64,000 bases of DNA from the NCBI GenBank assembly GCA_950022655.1, contig OX465580.1:122061016-122125015 (forward strand), read 5' to 3'. Below, piece by piece: positions 57,157-64,000 of this stretch. The notes beneath the pieces are model-generated. The model made no database searches, was not told the origin of the DNA, and saw only the letters and a program-made list of their open reading frames with translations. Every line of letters starts with the position of its first letter. Within the stretch, counting starts at the first letter, position 1. The position numbers and the translations under genes are program-made. The DNA is from Alentia gelatinosa. Its lineage: Eukaryota > Annelida > Polychaeta > Phyllodocida > Polynoidae.

Positions 57157-60100
57157 TCACTGATCTGTAGTTACTTCTGTCGTCGCGGCATTGTCTCTGT
57201 ACTTAAAGGAACTAGCAACCTTCCCGCTAGCTCTATGTTTTCCCGCCAGACGTCGTAACCTACTCGTCACACTCAAACCGCTCAGAAACTGGCGTTCTTG
57301 ACGCACACGTTCCTCTTCTTTTCGCTGGCGGTGCTCGACGCTGAGGGCGGTTATGCGGTACGCCTGAAGCAACAGTACCAGCGAGTTCTTCACGATGAAG
57401 AAGATGGAGGTGCGAGTAGTGTTGTCGTACTCCAAAACGAGATAGGTGCGAAATAAAAGATACGGCCCATCCTGGAAGATTATGGTAATGAGCAATGACC
57501 ACGTCTCGTTCTCGAAACACCAGACGACAAATCGGCGTAGTTTCGTTGTGCACCGATCGGTGCGCTGCTTATTGAAAGCATCAGGAACAGCGGCCATGTT
57601 GGCAGCTTCCGCGTCCTCAGCGTTGTAGAGCTCTCGGGTGGCTGTCCTGACGAATGGGAATTGCAACATGCTCCATGTCCAGACGGCTATTAAGTAGTGG
57701 AAGGAGGACTTGGTTCTGAGGCTGGCACCAACCTCCTCCATCAGATTAAAGAAGTCGACGATGTCAGAAGCAGTCGCCAGGTAGAGCATGAGGAGAGATG
57801 ATAATTGGTCCCGTGTCATGGACCCCTTCGGCATTAGCCATCGGCTGATGATGATCGCGACCAGCATGACCTGTACCTGTACCCAGGTCCATGTGAAGGT
57901 CATCACCTGAGGCTGCAACGATATGAGGAAATAGAATAAGTTCTAAAATTGGTTACTCATGGCCTCATGGTCAGGGGTGGTCATTCCCGATTGCTGATTG
58001 CTGGTTGTCTAAACTCACTATATATTACCATACCAACATATTATATTGCGCTCTTTAAGGTCCGGCGTCCACCTACTACGATATACATTTGTAGCTCCGA
58101 TGGACTTCCCGATAAAAAATCAAAATCGCGTCGGAAGGTTGCCTAATATCGGGGCAATTGACCACGTTTCTGCGATTAGAAACAGATAAAAAAACCCAAA
58201 CAATGCGTGGTAGATTGGCTTGTCTAGAAATATGTCTACGATTTTGCACCTTCCCGATATTGCACCGATTTTGACATTTTGTAATGGTGCCATATCGGGA
58301 GGACTACGATTCTATCGTAGTAGGTGGACGCCGGGCCTTACTCATATTCTTTTGGATCGACTATCAAACGATTGTCAAAACAGTTCTAATAATGCTTGTA
58401 AATAAAAAATAATTGCATTTGCACTCCCGACTTTTCAATTAAGCGTATTCTACTGTATTTGCATAGCTATATATTGCCAATTAATAACATAAAATATATA
58501 ATAATGACGAATGGAGTGGCGATCTATGATTGTCTTTATTTACCTGTGGCTTTATAAATACTGCCGGTGCGACACAGTAATGACACTACAAGACATACCA
58601 AGATATACCGCGGCAAATCCAACCTGTTGGTGGAATCGGCCATTAAATTCATCATCAAGGCGGTCATGCGATGCAAAAATTAATCATAAGGCCCGGCGTT
58701 CACCTACTACGATAGAAATTTAGAAAAGGCTCCGATACAAAAAGCCAATATAGGAGACATCGGGAAGGTTCAAAATCGTAGACATATGTCTAGACATGCC
58801 AATCCACCACGCATTGTATGTTTTCTTTTTTCGGTGTCCAATCGCAGGAACGTGGTCAACTGCCCCGATACTAGGTGACCTTCCGAAGCGATTTTTTTAT
58901 CGGGAGGTGCATCGTAGACCATATCGGAGCCATATCGTAGTAGGTGGACGTCAGATCCTGAAAGGAAATGCTTACTTGATATAGTTCTTTCATTAACACA
59001 AAAAGTGAAATACCTTTGGACCTAGATGCGTGGTGGTCTGGTTCAGCTGTTCGAGGGTGGTAATAGTACGCAGAGTCTGCCTGGAGTCCTCCATCATCCA
59101 CAACGGAGGAATTAAGCAGGCCAGATAAAATAATATACTCGGGGAGTACCTGTAGAATAACAATATCTTATATATAATGTGCAATTTATAGGCACATGTA
59201 CATGGGGCCAGTTAAATTCTGTGTGTTCTATGCTTACAAGTTCATAAAGACCTTTTTCTTTATCTCAACCCGGTATTTTTTGTCCATAGGCTTAAGATTA
59301 GGAACTTTTTCTCCACGGCCGTGAAGTTCGTGTACCCAATACTCAATGGCTAATTGGGTGATTCATTTTATCACTAAATAATGTTATACCGTTCGCTTCG
59401 TGAATTATGCTGCAGTCAAACTCGGTGGGGTACGGACCAATCTATTTTCATCTCGTAGGTTTCCTTCTATGTATCCCAAGGAGACCCTCGACTGATGTGA
59501 GTCAACTTTATTCAACACTTATGGACGACCTTATGGACGGCTATGACTGTCTCAGCGAACGAACTCAAATATTATCAAACGTTAACCCTTGTATGAGGTA
59601 CAAAAAAGGGTCTTTATGTACGAGCCTATATTATTCAACAGCCCCGGATCCTATATTTATCATATGTGATATATAAAATTCAATTGTGGCTGTGCGGATG
59701 TTTTTCAGTACGTATTGTTTATAGAACCTCAATCCTACCACTTATTTCTAAACAAGCAAACAAGGGAGTAAGAACTCAGTCAATGTTCTCCATTCCCCAC
59801 CTTTGTCATTGTGCACCCCTCTTGTAAATTCTCTCTGGTTGCATTTAGTTTCTAAAATTAGTTAACTTTGGTATCTGATGGTCAACACCTGCACAGTTGC
59901 AAATTGCACTTTAAAGTATTCACATATACGAAACAATATTTATACAACGTATAGATATATTTCCCTATTTGCAATACAACGCACTTCACCCATGCTCTGT
60001 ATATAAAGTACGTAACGGAGGATTAGCAAGCTGGGACATACATCGACTTGTGTATATGTGTAGTAGATGACCTCTTTTACTGTTATGGTCTCTTGAGTGC

Positions 60101-61637
60101 AGCACTTCGCTAAGGATCAGCGGATAAAACGGAGAGCGTTTGGCCGACATTCAAGAAAACGGTTTAACACATGGACCTATATGATCATCCACGTCCATGT
60201 CTAAACAATATCACATAGAATATACGTAAAACTCGCTATGTGAGTACTAAACAACTAGCTAACTCAGCAACAAATGGTCCTTTTCTAAGGCTTTTTCTCA
60301 TACATATCAACAGTCTTGAATCAGCCTTATGCCATAGAACTCTACCTAGATGATGCTGTAATCTGGAAAAGGGAGAAACTATTCAACCTTTTAATCAGAT
60401 TAAACACGACAAGAGAACCGGTGTAATAACAACCGCCTCACCATTAACCCGAACAAAATAATGGAAATGGTTTTCGGCAGCCAACTTCATATGAAGACAC
60501 AACTTCACGAGCAATCTGAAATCTCATCGGTGCACTGGTAGCGTCGCGAAGACCACGTTTTTGCTAATCTGCAATACCTTTTAAAGCTCCACGGTGATTT
60601 CTATTATATTGACCTTCCAATGCCTTCCGATGCCTTACGATATTGGCATTCTGAATCTTGTCACATCCAAAGATCTTCTTTTTTATCTAGTACGTGGACA
60701 TATACCCCCTCAAATAACGCACTCATTGCCGCATATTCACCACGATAGAACAGTATATACAAAACAATAATACATCATTTTTCAGACACTAGAACAATCA
60801 AATTGAAAAAAATATAACTAGGGTTGCATCCACATTGCGATATGGAATTTTTGACTTGAGACCATTAAATTCAATCAATTGAGATTGTATTTACAGCGAA
60901 GATATGTGTATACATGTATATGTTGTGCCCAACTTCGTAATTTCAGAATATTTCGTCAAATAGACTCCCGGCACACACTGACAAGCTAAAATAATGGAAC
61001 ATGCTCGATGTTATCGAGAGGCCTACGATTCGGGTTTTTAATCGTGGCATGTTGGGAGCCAGTCGCGTGGCGTATCGGTGTGTATCGTAGGGTGCATCAT
61101 AGATGTGGTACACTGCTACAATTCTCTCTGATCTCTCGATGAAATCTTTGATTTGAATAGAAAAGTCAATCGCAAGGCCAATCGGCGTGTATCAGGAACG
61201 CAGTGGTGTACGGTTAAACCAAAGAAAAACCGTTTCAAATATCGCATCATACCATTCACGCACCATAATTATCTTGATTTTGTTCATACTTTCAATCTCC
61301 AATTCTGTGGTTGATGTCTAGTCCAATTTTCTTTAAAAGAGTAAAAAAAAAACCACACAACTTACCATTTCCATTCGTGACCTTTGCGTATTAAGAGAAC
61401 GACGAGGGCCTCCGTGACGATGAGCCCGTAGAGTACGCCGAGTATGACGTATGCAGTAACGCCGTCCAACTTCACCAAGTCCACCAGCATGATGGTGCCG
61501 TGCAGGAGGAACAACAGGCGTGAGAACATGGCCATCAGCGCCGTCATGAACACCTTACTTTTAGGACAGCATGTCGTTCTTGTTTTCTCCGGCTCCTCGC
61601 AGCCCAGTTCCCCGACTTCTGTTGTCTTCTTCTCCAT
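57157..61637 (-). CDS. TMEM26: Transmembrane protein 26 (TMEM26), three exons
   Basis: Exons (minus): 61637-61366, 59149-59014 and 57912-57157 (stop TGA). The exon 1 donor is AAATG|GTAAGT in phase 2. Exon 2 starts after TTCTACAG and completes a Trp codon (W-YSPSILFYL). Its donor CCAAAG|GTATTT is weaker, in phase 0. Exon 3 starts after CGTTGCAG with CCTCAG. The joined protein is about 387 aa; human TMEM26 is 368. Family landmarks: SRLLFLLHG in the first helix, YSPSILFYLACLIPPLW, an NQT glycosylation site in the loop (LNQTTTH), RWLMPKGSMTRDQLSSLL, AVWTWSMLQFPF and FQDGPYLLFR. It is a multi-pass membrane protein; its molecular function is not established. Two short TIR elements sit in intron 2. 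Start chosen at the only ATG before the first helix. Confidence 0.93.
58061..58340. mobile_element. Short TIR element, family 2, copy A (TMEM26 intron 2)
   Basis: Ends AGGTCCGGCGTCCACCTACT and AGTAGGTGGACGCCGGGCCT are inverted, with TTA on both flanks. The interior has CCCGATAAAAAATCAAAATC, AATGCGTGGTAGATTGGC and ACGATTTTGCACCTTCCCGA. About 280 bp, no coding capacity. The flanking TTA and size resemble PIF/Harbinger-derived MITEs; that is inference. Confidence 0.82.
58687..58965. mobile_element. Short TIR element, family 2, copy B (reverse orientation)
   Basis: Ends AGGCCCGGCGTTCACCTACT and AGTAGGTGGACGTCAGATCC. The interior is the reverse complement of copy A (CATGCCAATCCACCACGCAT, TGGTCAACTGCCCCGATACT). 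It also lies in TMEM26 intron 2. Confidence 0.8.
59160..61355. other. TMEM26 intron 1, no recognised elements
   Basis: AT-rich and non-coding. A weak inverted pair CCTACGATTCGGG / CGTATCGGTGTGTATCGTAG lies near 61020-61100. No gene. Confidence 0.45.
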
Positions 61638-61639
61638 TG

Positions 61640-62840
61640 TAGATACCTGGTATTGTCTATACGTAAGGGCTTGTTCAATTTACGTCGTCAATTCTATCAA
61701 CCGTGATCATTATCTCGTGTCCACTATTTCTTGATTTACTTTCATTGGTGTTTCAAAAAGGACAACAGAGAGTATCAAGCGCAATATTCCTGCTGGCTTC
61801 TAGCGATGGCTGCTCTTGTCATGTGGTTGGGAGAAATAAAATGCTCACTGCCTATCCGAAATCTCGCTTTGCCAGGTTCTGGTTTCCAGAACTAATGGCT
61901 GGATTAGCGAACGAGAATTGTCCCAAAGAACCTTCCAAGAGCAGTTCATATTACAAGGTATATATACCTTGTATCAGGACGCTCGTGAAGCGTACCATTC
62001 CTCATAATCATTTCATATGCATGAATATGTTGTATGTAGAAATTCACCTTTTCGGGGTCCGTGAGGAAAATACAATATGCATACTGTATATTTATATAGT
62101 TTCCAAAAGAGAACCCTTTAGATACTTTGCTGAAGTCTCCTGAAGTGTCCTGTATGCGACGACACTCCTGGGATCTCTTCTACGATCAGTTTATGCGCTA
62201 GCAGAACTATTCCTCCACTTGGTCACATGTTTTCCACTTGTTCTCTTGTTCGCTGAGGCATCGGTACGATCACCACTCCCAGCAGAGAGTGATTTGGAGA
62301 TTAGCAACATCGGGACTGTGCCCATGAGCTCTGATATATAAAATACTCAGCTAGCAATGGTAATCCCTTAACCGACGACTGGGCAGCCTTGGTCGGAATG
62401 AAAGGGGTAGCCTGAAGCCAATTACGTTCTCTGCCAACTGTTCCCGTTCATTACCAGTAATACCTGCGCAGAGAAGAAATGCACTACCTGTGTTTGTATG
62501 GGGTATATAAACTCTGGCTTTGCACATTCAAGTAGATTCTACAGATTCATCATCATAAGACTGGCAGGACTGAGTGATGTGTGGAGTTTTAGTTTGTGAC
62601 AGTTGTCATGTGCCAGTTTTTACACGCGTTATTTTTATGACACCTCTGTCGGTAAAGGTCATGCTGTGAACCATGTGAAAAACAGAATCATACGGAAACA
62701 GAATTTGTGTTGATCCGGATTATACAAGTTTATTGGTGTGTATCTAGGTCTTGATCAAATTAGTTACCTTCTAACATAACTATGATAAATCCATCCCAGA
62801 TACTTTTTAACCAGATTGGAAAAAGTTTGTTGTTGCCATA
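61640..62840. other. Region upstream of TMEM26, no gene called
   Basis: The TMEM26 promoter is expected here on the minus strand but has no clear TATA box. On the plus strand a GGGTATATAAAC TATA-like box at 62500-62510 precedes a purine/pyrimidine-mixed leader. No open frame follows, so it is only a possible promoter. Confidence 0.3.
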
Positions 62841-62846
62841 TAACGG

Positions 62847-63138
62847 TTTAGGCCTGGCGTCCACCCACTACAATATGGCACCGATATGCCCTACGATGCA
62901 CCTCCCGATAAAAAATCAAAATCGCGTCGGAAGGTTATTTAATAACGGGGCAGTTGACCATGTTTCTGCGATTAGACACCGATAAAAAAACCCATACAAT
63001 GCGTGGTGGATTGGCATGTCTAGACATATGTCTACAATTTTGCACCTTCCTGATATGGCACCGGTTTTGACATTTTGTATCGGTGCCATATCGGGAGGTC
63101 TACGATTCCATCGTAGTAGGTGGACGTCGGGCCTTATC
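62847..63138. mobile_element. Short TIR element, family 2, copy C
   Basis: Ends AGGCCTGGCGTCCACCCACT and AGTAGGTGGACGTCGGGCCT with TTA flanks. The interior closely matches copy A, including CCCGATAAAAAATCAAAATC and AATGCGTGGTGGATTGGCAT. Confidence 0.82.
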
Positions 63139-63139
63139 G

Positions 63140-63675
63140 TGAAAGTTTAAAACTCCAGAGCTGCTACACAATAACGGTAGATTTAAAGTCCATGACCTCA
63201 CTGTAATTTTCGAAATGTAGTCAGGATACTTCGTGGATGGTATATTACCATAATCTGATTGAGAGTACGAGGCAAACAGCTTTAGCGACTGCTGGTAAGA
63301 AAATAAAATTCCGACCGAAAGCGTTCACAGATCCCGCCAGATCACGTAACGTAAACGAGAGAGAGAAAAGTTTTAACCATATTACCATAATCTCATTTAC
63401 AGTTGCATGCCGTATATTTGGTTTCACAAAACAGAATTCAACTGAAAACATATTCAGTACCGTCAACTGCCCAATCTATGGTCAATGTTCAGCACAAGAC
63501 TGTACAAATGGATACATTAGATACACTTAGTAAAATTCTAACATCAGCAAAAAATCGAAGTAGTCAATAAAATCCAGAAGTTAACTTCATCAAAATGTGT
63601 GATGGTTATTCATTTATCTCCTGTAAAGTTTCTGCCATTAGAATCACATTAATTCTCAAGTAAATTGAAAGGTGA
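63140..63675. other. No supported gene
   Basis: Opposed frames of 97 codons (63237-63530, plus) and 73 codons (63466-63245, minus) overlap. Neither has a recognised domain or credible splice sites. Confidence 0.4.
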
Positions 63676-63679
63676 GTAA

Positions 63680-63822
63680 TAAATACAACAATACCATGAT
63701 TTCGATCTGTGTGTCCGTATTCTCCTTGTAGTTGACGCTACGCAATACTCGTCGCTATCGCTCGGAGTATTACGATACGTCAACAACGCGGAGAATACAG
63801 CAACGCTAATATTGTGTATTTA
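63680..63822. repeat. Long palindrome, copy 4 of the shared-core family
   Basis: Arms GTCCGTATTCTCCTTGTAG and the inverted CAACGCGGAGAATACAGC surround the core TTGACGCTACGCAATACTCG ... GTATTACGATACGTCAA. The ends read AATAAATACAACAATACC and TATTGTGTATTTATCC, as in the other copies. Confidence 0.78.
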
Positions 63823-64000
63823 TCCTACATGAAACAATTCTGGAGGCACGCACTATCGAGATCTATGGTATATATGCATATTATAAGGCTATTTATATAT
63901 CATATGCATAGACCTTTGCACATTCATATCAATCCCACCCCTAATAAAAAACGCCATAGGCTTAACATGGGATTCCTTTATGGCACGTATGCCTTATGTC

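Noticed and set aside
62500..62600. Plus-strand TATA promoter and first exon
   Set aside because: A good TATATAA box, but no open frame or donor with a partner could be linked to it.

Overview
This is animal nuclear DNA. Three protein genes are split by GT-AG introns, all are on the minus strand, and their relatives are ordinary metazoan families. The rest is mostly transposable elements of kinds common in marine invertebrates: DIRS-order retroelements with tyrosine recombinases, CR1-like and L1/Tx1-like LINEs, short inverted-repeat elements and long (TA)n tracts. An amphioxus, echinoderm, hemichordate or mollusc-like genome would fit; the phylum cannot be fixed from this sequence alone.

Host genes. 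(1) 34-2534, minus: the first three coding exons of a macrodomain protein, running off the left edge. (2) 22457-32894, minus: a complete five-exon SLC16/monocarboxylate-transporter-type gene (438 aa, all junctions phase 1). (3) 57157-61637, minus: a complete three-exon TMEM26 gene (about 387 aa). All splice phases were followed through the sequence and join in frame. Two isolated possible first exons (7701-7869 plus, 54722-54830 minus) could not be linked to a gene.

Mobile-element layout. 0-6.4 kb: an antisense CR1-like LINE tail fills macrodomain intron 2, and an L1/Tx1-like LINE lies at 4.8-6.3 kb. 10.2-16.5 kb is visibly GC-rich and holds a decayed DIRS-type recombinase, a CR1-like reverse transcriptase on the other strand, and an unusual minus-strand unit. 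That unit has C2H2 fingers, a tandem-repeat region, a possible methyl-CpG-binding-like segment with a credible intron, and a tyrosine recombinase broken by a single stop. 24-31 kb (SLC16 introns) holds a large tandem repeat, a cluster of short TIR elements and a palindromic repeat. 33.7-36.2 kb is a long inverted repeat with two opposed tRNA-like boxes. 38-44 kb holds duplications, palindromes, TIR elements and a LINE fragment.

The most striking structure is at 45.0-53.9 kb: two nested DIRS-order retroelements, both with the split-direct-repeat layout A1 ... B1 A2 B2 known from PAT and Ngaro elements. The inner element (47130-51622) sits inside the reverse transcriptase of the outer one (45035-53873). 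It has no target duplication, and removing it rejoins the outer reading frame exactly. Both have decayed gag/RT/RNase H regions but open recombinase frames with the expected catalytic residues.

A second recurrent theme is a family of near-perfect palindromes (31.0, 37.9, 38.9 and 63.7 kb) that share a central core while their outer arms differ.
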